64,000 nt of DNA from Bacteroidota bacterium (GCA_018266555.1 JAFEAF010000001.1:1-64000); one strand, 5' to 3'; shown: positions 26,550 to 34,964, numbered from the stretch's first letter. Numbers and translations are program-made. The notes: generated from the letters alone by a model not told the origin.

Positions 26550-26582
26550 ATAAAAACTCCTTTTGGTTGCACAAAAGGAGTT
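26550..26582 (-). terminator. Terminator downstream of pckA
   Basis: AACTCCTTTT (26555-26564) pairs perfectly with AAAAGGAGTT (26573-26582) around an eight-base loop. On the minus strand the stem is followed by a T-rich tail (TTTATTTTC). It lies 30 bp after the pckA stop and ends that transcript before the DUF922 gene. Confidence 0.85.
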
Positions 26583-26611
26583 GTAAGCAATTAGTCCTTC
26601 AATAATGAAAT

Positions 26612-28216
26612 CTACAGCTTCGGTCCTGCCGCAAGCACTTCACTGCCTGCACCACTGGCAAATTTTTCAAAATTTTTTATAAATAAACCGGCGAGGTATT
26701 TTACTTTTTCATCGTATGCGTACGCTTCTGCCCACGTATTCCGGGGATTTAAAATTTCAGAAGGCACACCAGGACATTCTTTTGGAAATGCAATTCCGAA
26801 TACAGGATGCGTGTCGTATGCTACATTAGTGAGCTTTCCTTCAAGAGCAGCCGAAATCATTGCTCTTGTATATTTCAATTTCATACGGCTCCCGACACCA
26901 TAAGGTCCACCCGTCCACCCAGTATTAACCATCCAGACATTTACATGATTCTTCAGCATTTTTTCTCCTAGCATTTCTGCATACTTACCGGGATGTAGTG
27001 GCAAAAAAGGAGCTCCGAAGCATGCACTGAATGTTGGCTTTGGCTCAGTTACTCCTGTTTCTGTTCCGGCCACTTTAGCTGTATAACCGGAAATGAATTG
27101 ATACATCGCCTGGCCCACTGTTAGTTTAGAAATTGGAGGCAATACGCCAAATGCATCACAGGTAAGAAAGAAAATATTTTTGGGCAATCCGCCTATCGAA
27201 GGCTCTTGTGCATTACTGATAAAATGAAGCGGGTAGGCCACTCTTGTGTTTTCAGTGATGGACGCATCTTCAAAATTGATACGATTGGTACCATGAAAAA
27301 AACGTACGTTTTCTACTAAAGCTCCCGGGCGGATAGCATTGTAAATTTCTGGTTCTTTCTCTTCGGTAAGATGAATGGTTTTGGCATAACACCCCCCCTC
27401 AAAATTGAAAATATTATCATCTGTCCATGCATGTTCATCATCGCCGATAAGTTTTCGTTCCGGATCGGCGCTTAATGTTGTTTTTCCTGTTCCGCTTAAT
27501 CCAAAGAAAATTGCAGTGTCACCATTTCTGCCAATATTTGCGCTGCAATGCATACTCAGCACTTTTTTTTCATGGGGCAAAATATAGTTGAGAACGCTGA
27601 AAACCCCTTTTTTAATTTCACCGGTATATCCGCTTCCTGCAATTAAAATCATTTTATGTTTAAATGAAACCAGAGATACATTACCTTGTCGAATCCCGCA
27701 TTCTTTGGCATCTAATTTTAATTCAGGTGCGGCTATCACATGCCAATCGGGCCTGAAATGCTCCAATTCATTTTCTTTTGGGCGCAGGAACATATTATAA
27801 GCAAAAAGATTACTCCAGGGTTTTTCAGTTATTACCCGGATGTTGAGGCGGTAACGTGGATCAGCACAGGCATAGCTGTCTCGAACCCATATTTCCCTGC
27901 ATTCATCTAAATAACCAATGATCTTTTTGTAAATGATATCAAAGTAATGCGGTTCGATTGGAATGTTGAAATCATTCCAATTTACACTGTCAGCCGTTAT
28001 ATTATCCTTTACAGTGAATTTGTCTTTTGGTGACCGGCCTGTAAACTCTCCCGTATGAATCACCAATGCACCCGAGTCATTCAACACACCTTCCCCAATG
28101 CGAAGGGTATCCTGTACTAATTCATCGGGTGAAAGCTGGTAATGAACAGCTTCTACCTTTTTCAATCCAAGACTCAATAAACTTTTTTTGGGAATAGCGA
28201 TGGCAGATACAGACAT
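26612..28216 (-). CDS. pckA: Phosphoenolpyruvate carboxykinase (ATP)
   Basis: The start is placed at 28216 (ATG, MSVSAIAIPKK), giving 534 residues, the normal length. The longer frame to 28270 runs through the promoter. The enzyme converts oxaloacetate and ATP to phosphoenolpyruvate and CO2 for gluconeogenesis. Clear motifs are the early GEFTGRSPKDKF substrate loop, RDSYACAD, the P-loop GLSGTGKTTLSADP, IGDDEHAW and NFEGGCYAK. A near-ideal Bacteroidota promoter lies 25 bp upstream and a terminator follows, so it is a single-gene unit. Confidence 0.97.
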   Translation of the reverse strand: MSVSAIAIPKKSLLSLGLKKVEAVHYQLSPDELVQDTLRIGEGVLNDSGALVIHTGEFTGRSPKDKFTVKDNITADSVNWNDFNIPIEPHYFDIIYKKIIGYLDECREIWVRDSYACADPRYRLNIRVITEKPWSNLFAYNMFLRPKENELEHFRPDWHVIAAPELKLDAKECGIRQGNVSLVSFKHKMILIAGSGYTGEIKKGVFSVLNYILPHEKKVLSMHCSANIGRNGDTAIFFGLSGTGKTTLSADPERKLIGDDEHAWTDDNIFNFEGGCYAKTIHLTEEKEPEIYNAIRPGALVENVRFFHGTNRINFEDASITENTRVAYPLHFISNAQEPSIGGLPKNIFFLTCDAFGVLPPISKLTVGQAMYQFISGYTAKVAGTETGVTEPKPTFSACFGAPFLPLHPGKYAEMLGEKMLKNHVNVWMVNTGWTGGPYGVGSRMKLKYTRAMISAALEGKLTNVAYDTHPVFGIAFPKECPGVPSEILNPRNTWAEAYAYDEKVKYLAGLFIKNFEKFASGAGSEVLAAGPKL

Positions 28217-28240
28217 AAAATAGCAAGCATTTGATTCCTG

Positions 28241-28270
28241 CAAAAATAGAAAGAAACTTTTCTTATACAA
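28241..28270 (-). promoter_or_regulatory. Promoter of pckA
   Basis: On the minus strand TTG (28268-28270), 19 bp, then TATTTTTG (28241-28248) matches the Bacteroidota consensus exactly. The -7 box ends 24 bp before the ATG at 28216, leaving a short leader. It supports the shorter pckA start. Confidence 0.8.
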
Positions 28271-28479
28271 ACAAGTGTTAGCTTTGGCTTGAAAAATAAG
28301 TACATAAGCCAGAGCTCAATTGACTGAAATCTAAACACTTGGGGTTTAATTTTAGACGTATTGAATACATGTTGAAATTTTTTGAAAAATATCAATTTTT
28401 AATTCGTCCGGAACTTTGTGAGGTATGAAAATCTGTTACAACCATTGCTTGTTATCTTTATCCAATAAAATTAAAGAAG

Positions 28480-29769
28480 ATGAAATATCAACCCAATTTC
28501 CCGGAACTATTTACTAAAAACAGGGAACGCTTTGTAAAAAGCATGCAAAAAAATTCAATTGCCATTTTTGTAAGTAATGATGAACTGCCGGTAAATGGAG
28601 ATGCACTGTATCCCTTTAAACAAAACAGCGATCTGTTCTGGTTGAGTGGCATCACTCAGGAAGACAGTATGGTGATTTTATTTCCTGACAATCCTGATCC
28701 GAAATACAAGGAAGTATTGGTATTGGTTCGTCCCAATGAACTTAAAGAAAAATGGGATGGCAAAAGGCTACGCAGAAACGAAGCGCAGGAAATAAGCGGA
28801 ATAAATACAATCGTATGGTTGGATAGCCTGGAGGGTTTGTTACAACCGTGGATTCACCTGTCAGATACTATTTATTTAGATACGAATGAAAACGACAGGA
28901 AAGCCAGTTTGATACAAACGAGAGAATATCGTTTTGTGGAAGAAATCAAATCCCGTTATCCTTTGCATCATTATCAGCGGACGGCTCGCATTATGAAAGA
29001 ACTGAGAGCCATTAAAACACCGCAGGAAATAGAATTGATTCAACAGGCAATTGATATTACTAATAACACATTTCACAGGCTTTTGAAATTTATAAAACCC
29101 GGGGTAAAAGAATATGAAATAGAAGCGGAAATCTATCACTCATTCCTGAGCCAGAAATCTACAGGCCCGGCGTATGGAAGTATAATCGCAAGCGGAGACA
29201 GAGCAAGGACACTGCATTATGTATCCAATAATGATGAGTGTAAAGATGGTGAATTGGTGCTGATGGATTTTGGTGCAGAATATGGCAGTTATTGCGCTGA
29301 CCTGACACGGACTGTTCCTGTAAATGGAAAATTTACAAGAAGACAAAAAACAATTTATAATGCATGTTTGCACTTACATGATTATGCAAAAAGTTTGTTG
29401 AAACCCGGCATCACGATTGTTGATTATACAGAAAAGGTAGGAGAGGAGGCCACTCAGCAATTTTTAAAGATTGGCCTGTTGAAAAAAAGTGATCTGAAAA
29501 ATGAAGACCCGGAAAACCGTGCATATAGAAAATATTTATATCACGGCATTTCACATCATCTCGGTATTGATGTTCATGACCTCGGCACCCGGACAGAACC
29601 GATTAAGGCCGGAATGGTGCTTACCGTAGAACCGGGCATTTACATTGAAGAAGAAAAAATGGGAGTGCGGATAGAAAATAATATCTGGATCACCAGGAAT
29701 GGAAATAAAGACCTCATGGCAAAAATCCCGATTACTGTGGAAGAAATTGAAGCCCTGATGAAAAATTAA
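28480..29769 (+). CDS. Aminopeptidase P family metallopeptidase
   Basis: The 429-residue M24B-family enzyme removes N-terminal residues preceding proline. The N-terminal domain (residues about 1-170) is the aminopeptidase P creatinase-like fold. The catalytic pita-bread domain shows the five metal ligands: Asp in LMDFGAEYGSYCADLTRT (two), His in HGISHHLGIDVHD, Glu in VEPGIYIE and Glu in RIENN. Probably cytoplasmic, as no signal peptide is visible. A weak -7-like TATCTTTA lies at 28453-28460. Confidence 0.94.
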   Translation: MKYQPNFPELFTKNRERFVKSMQKNSIAIFVSNDELPVNGDALYPFKQNSDLFWLSGITQEDSMVILFPDNPDPKYKEVLVLVRPNELKEKWDGKRLRRNEAQEISGINTIVWLDSLEGLLQPWIHLSDTIYLDTNENDRKASLIQTREYRFVEEIKSRYPLHHYQRTARIMKELRAIKTPQEIELIQQAIDITNNTFHRLLKFIKPGVKEYEIEAEIYHSFLSQKSTGPAYGSIIASGDRARTLHYVSNNDECKDGELVLMDFGAEYGSYCADLTRTVPVNGKFTRRQKTIYNACLHLHDYAKSLLKPGITIVDYTEKVGEEATQQFLKIGLLKKSDLKNEDPENRAYRKYLYHGISHHLGIDVHDLGTRTEPIKAGMVLTVEPGIYIEEEKMGVRIENNIWITRNGNKDLMAKIPITVEEIEALMKN

Positions 29770-29864
29770 GATGATTAACTGATTAAAAAATATACAGGTG
29801 AAATAGCACTTTTGTTATTTACATTTGCGGAATCAATCTGTTTAATAATTGGCATTTTGGCTTA

Positions 29865-30650
29865 TTGTCTAATTCACAAATTAAAGTGAAACAAATTCCT
29901 AACTTATTCACCCTCCTGAATCTCATCTTTGGCTGTATCGCCATAGTATTTACGTTGCAAAACGGGATCATCACTTTTACCAATGATGAAGGAACCCAAT
30001 TACTGGATATTCCTGAAAAAATCTGGATGGCTTCCTTATTTATTGGCCTGGCGGCAGTCGTAGATTTTCTTGATGGATTTATAGCCCGGCTTTTTAAGGC
30101 TTCATCCGAAATGGGGAAACAACTGGACTCATTGGCTGATGTAGTCAGCTTTGGTGTAGCACCGGGAATGATCATATATCAGTTTCTTCGGTTAAGTTTT
30201 GCACAGCAGGTGGATGGCCTGGAGAGTTCGGCACTAAGTTTATACCTGGCATTTGTAATTCCCGCTGCAGCAGCGTACCGACTGGCAAAATTCAATTTAG
30301 ATAACACACAACAATACTCGTTTAAAGGGGTACCTGTACCGGCAGTTGGTTTGTTGATCGCATCGTTCCCACTGATTTACTGGAATGTAAACGAAGCCTG
30401 GGTAATACAATTATTGCTGAACAAATGGTTTTTATATGGAGTCATTATATCGGTTTCCTACCTGATGGTTTCAAATGTACCGATGTTGAGTTTAAAATTC
30501 AAAGATTATTCGTTTGCAAACAACTGGCCCAAATATTTCCTGATCTTTCTTGCAATATCGGCTATTCTTGTTTTGAAATGGCTGGCAGTACCCGCCATTT
30601 TCATCATTTATGTTCTCGTATCTTTGCTTTTCAAAAATAAAATTGCATGA
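29865..30650 (+). CDS. pssA: CDP-diacylglycerol--serine O-phosphatidyltransferase
   Basis: The protein is 261 residues from TTG, or 254 from the GTG at 29886; no in-frame ATG precedes the conserved KQIPNLFTLLNL opening. It makes phosphatidylserine from CDP-diacylglycerol and serine. The CDP-alcohol phosphatidyltransferase signature is complete: D67, D70-G71, A74-R75, G84, D88 and D92 (TTG numbering). Several membrane helices follow. The stop overlaps the purS start by four bases (ATGA), implying translational coupling despite the unrelated pathways. Confidence 0.93.
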   Translation: MSNSQIKVKQIPNLFTLLNLIFGCIAIVFTLQNGIITFTNDEGTQLLDIPEKIWMASLFIGLAAVVDFLDGFIARLFKASSEMGKQLDSLADVVSFGVAPGMIIYQFLRLSFAQQVDGLESSALSLYLAFVIPAAAAYRLAKFNLDNTQQYSFKGVPVPAVGLLIASFPLIYWNVNEAWVIQLLLNKWFLYGVIISVSYLMVSNVPMLSLKFKDYSFANNWPKYFLIFLAISAILVLKWLAVPAIFIIYVLVSLLFKNKIA

Positions 30651-30892
30651 CCTATACTGTTCAGATCAAAGTGATGCCTTTAAAAGAGCTTTTAGATCCG
30701 CAGGGAAAAGCGGTGAAAAGTGGGTTAGAGAATCTTGGGATAAACAGCGTGGAGGATGTACGGATCGGAAAAAATATCACACTCCAGGTTGATGCCGAAA
30801 ATCCTGATCAGGCAAAAAGAATTGCCGAAGATGCCAGCAAAAAATTATTAGCGAACCCAGTTATGGAATATTTTGAAATCAATGTTAATTAG
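30647..30892 (+). CDS. purS: Phosphoribosylformylglycinamidine synthase subunit PurS
   Basis: The 81-residue protein matches PurS: a beta strand opening TYTVQIKVMPLKELLDPQGKAV, a helix, VRIGKNITLQVD, and the C-terminal NPVMEYFEINV strand. PurS helps ammonia transfer between PurQ and PurL in purine synthesis; neither is in this window. It overlaps the pssA stop by four bases. Confidence 0.94.
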   Translation: MTYTVQIKVMPLKELLDPQGKAVKSGLENLGINSVEDVRIGKNITLQVDAENPDQAKRIAEDASKKLLANPVMEYFEINVN

Positions 30893-30909
30893 CAAATGTG
30901 ACAATTTAG

Positions 30910-30971
30910 GAATTTGAAAATGGCTCCTGCTTTGTCATTCATCATTTTAAAATTTGCACATTTTCAAATTC
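30910..30971. repeat. 13-bp inverted repeat just before rsmI
   Basis: GAATTTGAAAATG (30910-30922) and CATTTTCAAATTC (30959-30971) are exact complements with a 36-base loop. The second arm ends one base before the rsmI ATG. The arms resemble the AT-rich ATTTGAAAATG-type intergenic repeats seen in some Bacteroidota. An RNA hairpin here would sequester the rsmI start region. Confidence 0.6.
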
Positions 30972-31637
30972 ATGCTTTATATTATCCCTTCTCCCATCGG
31001 TAATTTAAAAGATATTACACTGCGGGCATTGGAAGTTTTGAAAGAGGTAGATCTCATCCTGGCAGAAGATACCCGTACCACTTCTCATTTGCTGAATCAT
31101 TATCAAATCAACAAACCTCTTTCACCATATCATCAACACAATGAACATAAAGTACTTCAACACCTGGTGGATCAGTTACTAGGAGGAAAAAAAATGGCTG
31201 TGGTCACGGATGCAGGTACTCCGGGAATTTCCGATCCTGCTTTTTTATTAGTACGGGAATGTATCAAAGCAGGTGTGCAAGTGGAATGTTTGCCCGGTGC
31301 AACAGCTTTTGTTCCGGCATTGATCAACAGCGGCATTCCAACGAACCGGTTTTTGTTTGAGGGTTTTTTGCCTTTAAAAAAAGGAAGGCAAAGCCTGATG
31401 AAACAATTGGCGCAGGAAGAACGAACGATGATATTTTATGAATCTCCCATGCGATTAATAAAAACGCTGGAAGAAATGATTCAATATTTTGGCCGTGATC
31501 GTCTTTGTTCTGTAAGCCGGGAGCTGACAAAAGTTTTTGAAGAAAATAAAAGAGGAACCTTACAGGAAGTTTGTGATCATTTTAAACAAAAAACTGTGAA
31601 AGGTGAGATCGTAATTGTTGTAGCAGGTAAATCCTGA
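30972..31637 (+). CDS. rsmI: 16S rRNA (cytidine-1402 2'-O)-methyltransferase
   Basis: The start at 30972 (MLYIIPSPIGNLKD) is chosen over an upstream one because the family opens this way; it gives 221 residues. The tetrapyrrole-methylase fold shows P-x-PIGNL (6-11), LAEDTRTT, VTDAGTPGISDP (the SAM loop) and a C-terminal GEIVIVV strand. RsmI methylates the ribose of C1402 in 16S rRNA. A 13-bp inverted repeat sits against the start codon. Confidence 0.95.
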   Translation: MLYIIPSPIGNLKDITLRALEVLKEVDLILAEDTRTTSHLLNHYQINKPLSPYHQHNEHKVLQHLVDQLLGGKKMAVVTDAGTPGISDPAFLLVRECIKAGVQVECLPGATAFVPALINSGIPTNRFLFEGFLPLKKGRQSLMKQLAQEERTMIFYESPMRLIKTLEEMIQYFGRDRLCSVSRELTKVFEENKRGTLQEVCDHFKQKTVKGEIVIVVAGKS

Positions 31638-31681
31638 AATCTCCGGCATATTTTTTATTCAGGTAGAAGAAATTTATTAAT

Positions 31682-32122
31682 ATGAAAAAAACAGTATTTT
31701 TTATTGCAGCATTATTCCAATTCTCGTTTTGTAAAGCACAGATTCGGGAAATTCCACTGGCAGTTGAAGACGCATTTACACACCAATATCCCAATGCAAA
31801 GAATGTGGAGTATAAAGATCAGTTAGTAAAAGTGAATGTTCACTTTACATTAGATAATGAAAACTATATGGCTTCTTATACCAATAAAGGAGCCTGGAAA
31901 GGCAGCGAAAAGGAATGGGTTTTCGATAAACTGTCTGACGAAGTTAAAGACGGCTTTTCCAAGAGTAAATATGCTGATTGGGAAGCCGTAGAAGTTGCAT
32001 TGTTGTACTTACCCGGGGGTTCGGAACAATACAGGTTACTGGTAAAGAAAAACGATCTGCTGAAAAAATATCTTTTCTTTAATAGAAAAGGCCGCTTGCT
32101 GAGGGAATCCATCACACTTTGA
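31682..32122 (+). CDS. PepSY-like (DUF2874) exported protein
   Basis: The 146-residue protein has a signal peptide (about 1-19, ending CKAQ). Two PepSY-like repeats follow: VEDAFTHQYPNAKNVEYKDQ..VKVNVHF, and VKDGFSKSKYADWEAVEVALLYLPGGSEQYRLLVKK. PepSY-like periplasmic proteins are common in Bacteroidota; some inhibit proteases or aid assembly, but no role is known for this type. It lies between rsmI and the M1 peptidase on the same strand. Confidence 0.82.
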   Translation: MKKTVFFIAALFQFSFCKAQIREIPLAVEDAFTHQYPNAKNVEYKDQLVKVNVHFTLDNENYMASYTNKGAWKGSEKEWVFDKLSDEVKDGFSKSKYADWEAVEVALLYLPGGSEQYRLLVKKNDLLKKYLFFNRKGRLLRESITL

Positions 32123-32206
32123 GTATATGTTTATACCAGCCATTTGTCATTTTTACTTTTCTTATAACGATGCAATCCCGAAATTTGAAAACTCAAATTA
32201 AAAAGA

Positions 32207-34066
32207 ATGAAGAAAAAATTGTATTTGACTTTTTTAGGATGTTTGATTGTTGCTGTGATTTTTTCTCAACCTGATCGCTGGCAGCAACGGGTAAGATATC
32301 AGATGAATATAGACATGAATGTGAAGACGAATCGATTTACGGGCAAACAGGTCCTTGAATACTGGAACAATTCTCCGGATACATTAAAAAAAGTTTTTTA
32401 TCATTTATACTGGAATGCTTTTCAACCTAACAGCATGATGGATATGCGCAGCCGCAGGCAGGGAACCATTATTTTGGGAATGGACAGGAACGGAAACCCT
32501 GTTCAGGATTGGGACTCAAGAGTGAAAGACCGTATTCAGAATCTGAAACCGGACGAGATCGGCTTTCAAAAAGTACTTTCTTTAAAGATGAATGGAAGAT
32601 CTCAGAAGTTCCAGGTATTGGAAACTATTCTTGAAGTACAGTTAGACAAACCGATTCTTCCTAAATCAAAAGTAACCTTTGAAATGGAATTTGAAACCCA
32701 GGTGCCCATTCAGATCCGGCGCAGCGGAAGAGATAATCCCACCACAACTGTCCGTTATTCTATGAGCCAATGGTATCCCAAAATGTGCGAATATGATTAT
32801 GCAGGATGGCATCCCGATCCGTATGTAGCCAGGGAATTTTATGGAGTATGGGGCGATTTTGATGTCAGCATTACAATTGATAAAAATTATATTTTGGGTG
32901 GTACCGGGTATTTGCAAAATGCAAACCAGGTAGGTTATGGATATGAAAAGCCGGGTACAAGAGTAATCAGGCCTGCTGGTGATAAACTAACATGGCATTT
33001 CATAGCACCTAATGTACATGATTTCATGTGGGCTGCAGATCCGGGGTTTATTCATGTTTCCAGGAAATTAAGTGATAGTCTTATCATTCATGTTTTATAT
33101 AAACCGACAAAAATACCTGCAGAGCAATGGGAAGGTTTGCTGGATATGGCTCAAAAAGCTTTACCCTTTATTGAAAAAACATTTGGCCCATATCCATATA
33201 AACAATATTCTTTCATTCATGGCGGCGATGGAGGAATGGAATACCCGATGGCAACATTGTTGGCAAGCCCGGGTGCCGCTATTCATGAATGGATGCATTG
33301 CTGGTATTACGGAATATTAGGCAACAATGAATCACTTTATGCCTGGATGGATGAAGGCTTTGCTTCCTATGCAGATGACAGGATTTCTGCTTTTCTTAAC
33401 GGGCGGACGGGATTCCCTTATGAAGACGCTTATGCAGGATATTTCAACCTGGTTAAAAGTGGTAAAGAAGAACCGCTGACCACTCATGCAGATCATTACA
33501 ATACAAATTATGCTTACAGCAATGCTGTATATAATAAAGGAGAAGTGTTCCTGGAACAATTAAGCTATATCACCGGCGATTCTGTACTTGATAAAATTCT
33601 TTTGGATTATTACTGGAAATGGAGGTTCAAACATCCGAATGGTTCAGATTTTATCCGCATTGCAGAAAAAGTGAGCGGTTTACAACTTGGTTGGTACCAG
33701 GAGTACTGGATTAATTCTACCAAAACAATTGATTACGGTATTGACAGCCTGTGGCAGGAAGGTAATAAAACTAAGATTCGGTTAAGAAGAATCGGGCTGA
33801 TGCCTATGCCCATAGATTTTCAACTCACATTTAAAGACGGCACAAAAGAACTTCATTATATCCCGTTGGGTCTTATGTTTGGTGCAAAACCAAACGAAGA
33901 TCCCTCAGTCAGCCGGATTGTTTATCCGGCATGGAAATGGACCAATGAAACATACATTATTGAAACGGACCATAAGTTGACAGATATTCTAACAGCAGAA
34001 ATAGATCCCTCAAAAAGAATGGCTGATATTGATAGAAGAAATAATAAGCTGGAGCTAAAATGGTAA
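32207..34066 (+). CDS. M1-family metallopeptidase, exported
   Basis: The 619-residue protein has a signal peptide (about 1-20). A zinc-binding HEWMH (residues 360-364) is followed after exactly 18 residues by Glu383 in MDEGFASY, the M1 HExxH-x18-E signature. Upstream, DGGMEYPMATL is a GxMEN-like exopeptidase motif in divergent form. The long beta-sandwich N-terminal domain is typical. It probably degrades peptides in the periplasm or at the surface. It is convergent with the response-regulator gene across a 191-bp gap that holds a terminator and a candidate small RNA. Confidence 0.92.
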   Translation: MKKKLYLTFLGCLIVAVIFSQPDRWQQRVRYQMNIDMNVKTNRFTGKQVLEYWNNSPDTLKKVFYHLYWNAFQPNSMMDMRSRRQGTIILGMDRNGNPVQDWDSRVKDRIQNLKPDEIGFQKVLSLKMNGRSQKFQVLETILEVQLDKPILPKSKVTFEMEFETQVPIQIRRSGRDNPTTTVRYSMSQWYPKMCEYDYAGWHPDPYVAREFYGVWGDFDVSITIDKNYILGGTGYLQNANQVGYGYEKPGTRVIRPAGDKLTWHFIAPNVHDFMWAADPGFIHVSRKLSDSLIIHVLYKPTKIPAEQWEGLLDMAQKALPFIEKTFGPYPYKQYSFIHGGDGGMEYPMATLLASPGAAIHEWMHCWYYGILGNNESLYAWMDEGFASYADDRISAFLNGRTGFPYEDAYAGYFNLVKSGKEEPLTTHADHYNTNYAYSNAVYNKGEVFLEQLSYITGDSVLDKILLDYYWKWRFKHPNGSDFIRIAEKVSGLQLGWYQEYWINSTKTIDYGIDSLWQEGNKTKIRLRRIGLMPMPIDFQLTFKDGTKELHYIPLGLMFGAKPNEDPSVSRIVYPAWKWTNETYIIETDHKLTDILTAEIDPSKRMADIDRRNNKLELKW

Positions 34067-34077
34067 CCACATAAGAC

Positions 34078-34104
34078 AAAAAAACCACAGCTTGTCGGCA
34101 GTGG
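34078..34104 (-). terminator. Terminator for the minus-strand transcript in the 34 kb gap
   Basis: On the minus strand CCAC-T-GC pairs with GC-T-GTGG (34085-34104) with one T-T mismatch and a six-base loop, followed by seven T (34078-34084). This is a convincing rho-independent terminator. The plus strand also ends in CTTTT, so it may be bidirectional for the M1 peptidase as well. Confidence 0.75.
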
Positions 34105-34170
34105 CTTTTGATGGCGCATTTAGTAATTACGCAAGGTTAATGGTAAATGGTAGGCCCTCGTTAACTTCTA
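34078..34170 (-). ncRNA. Candidate small RNA of about 90-95 nt in the convergent gap
   Basis: A dyad (34206-34223), a TTG (34204-34206) and a TATTTTG-like box (34177-34183) are followed by about 75-95 bases without a convincing open frame, ending in a strong terminator (34078-34104). The transcript would start near 34170. The promoter-operator layout mirrors that of the regulator gene just upstream, with a shared 15-base block. No RNA family is recognised. The alternative is a long 3' untranslated region of the regulator mRNA plus a chance operator copy. Expression is unproven. Confidence 0.4.
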
Positions 34171-34201
34171 TGTATGCAAAATAGATTGCTCTTTTCGATC
34201 A

Positions 34202-34234
34202 AACAATACCACTTTAGTGGTATATACTTAGTGG
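34202..34234. promoter_or_regulatory. Perfect 18-bp dyad with extra half-site, candidate operator copy 3
   Basis: ATACCAC-TTTA-GTGGTAT (34206-34223) is a perfect dyad. A further TTAGTGG half-site follows at 34228-34234, 14 bp from the same motif within the dyad. The preceding AACAATACCACTTTA (34202-34216) recurs exactly at 34936-34950 in front of the regulator gene. The dyad centre is 37.5 bp from the last base of the downstream TTTG box. It lies between convergent genes, an unusual place for an operator unless it drives its own transcript. Confidence 0.6.
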
Positions 34235-34257
34235 CTGAATATTGAAAAATATACTGG

Positions 34258-34905
34258 TTATCTGCCGAAAAACTTATTGACGGCCTCAACCCGGTTTCCT
34301 ACATGCAGTTTTTCGTAAATATGGTAGGCATGTTTTCGAATGGTTTCCTGGCTGATATTCAATTGAGTGGCAATTTCTTTATACATCAAACCTTTTGAGA
34401 GTAATTCCAGAATTTCTCTTTCTCTCCCCGATAGAGTATTGAGTTTCATATCATCTCCTGAAGTCATACCGGGCACACCCCTTTGGAAGGCTGCCACTAC
34501 TTTCCGTGCAATCAGGCTGCTCATGGGAGAGCCACCTTCATATAATTCACGGATTGATTCCAGCAATTTTACCGGAGCTGTTTTTTTCAAAATATAACCA
34601 CTGGCACCTGCCCGTAATGCTTCAAATATTTTATCATTTTCTTCATATACAGTACACATCATAAAAGAAGTTGATGTCATCTGGTTTTTTAATTCCCTGA
34701 CACAATCAATGCCAGTTTTTTCATTTCCTAGATCAATATCCATCAGCACGACATCCGGTTTAATTGCCGGAAGTGTTTGAATTGCTTCTTCAGGACTGCA
34801 CATGGATCCAAGACATTTAAAACCCATCGACATATTAATGATTTCTTCCAAAGCACTACGCAAGGAATTGTTATCATCTACAATACAAACAGTGATTTCC
34901 TTCAT
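34258..34905 (-). CDS. NarL/LuxR-type response regulator without adjacent kinase
   Basis: The start at 34905 (MKEITVCIVDDN) is preferred over a longer frame because it opens the receiver domain normally; it gives 215 residues. Asp56 in VLMDIDLG is the phospho-acceptor, and ILKKTAPVKLLESI carries the conserved Lys. The LuxR helix-turn-helix is at about 150-215 (LSGREREILELLSKGLMYKEIA...TIRKHAYHIYEKLHVGNR). It is strongly similar to the regulator at 18015-18635, sharing GGSPMSS-x-IARKV. No kinase gene is near. Its promoter box GACATTTG ends four bases before the ATG, with a dyad upstream. Confidence 0.93.
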   Translation of the reverse strand: MKEITVCIVDDNNSLRSALEEIINMSMGFKCLGSMCSPEEAIQTLPAIKPDVVLMDIDLGNEKTGIDCVRELKNQMTSTSFMMCTVYEENDKIFEALRAGASGYILKKTAPVKLLESIRELYEGGSPMSSLIARKVVAAFQRGVPGMTSGDDMKLNTLSGREREILELLSKGLMYKEIATQLNISQETIRKHAYHIYEKLHVGNRVEAVNKFFGR

Positions 34906-34935
34906 TTTGCAAATGTCAGGGTTCAATTACAAAAT

Positions 34936-34957
34936 AACAATACCACTTTAAGGTAGG
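34936..34957. promoter_or_regulatory. Candidate autoregulatory operator, copy 4 (second regulator)
   Basis: AACAATACCACTTTA (34936-34950) is identical to 34202-34216, and the other arm is the weaker AAGGTAG. The presumed centre is 38.5 bp from the last base of the GACATTTG box of the regulator gene. Together with the perfect copy behind the gene, it suggests that the regulator binds its own promoter. Confidence 0.55.
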
Positions 34958-34964
34958 GTTTGTT

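Noticed and set aside
33922-34119. 65-residue minus-strand frame over the end of the M1 peptidase and into the gap
   Set aside because: It is antisense to conserved peptidase codons and its sequence crosses the terminator stem; composition is not protein-like.
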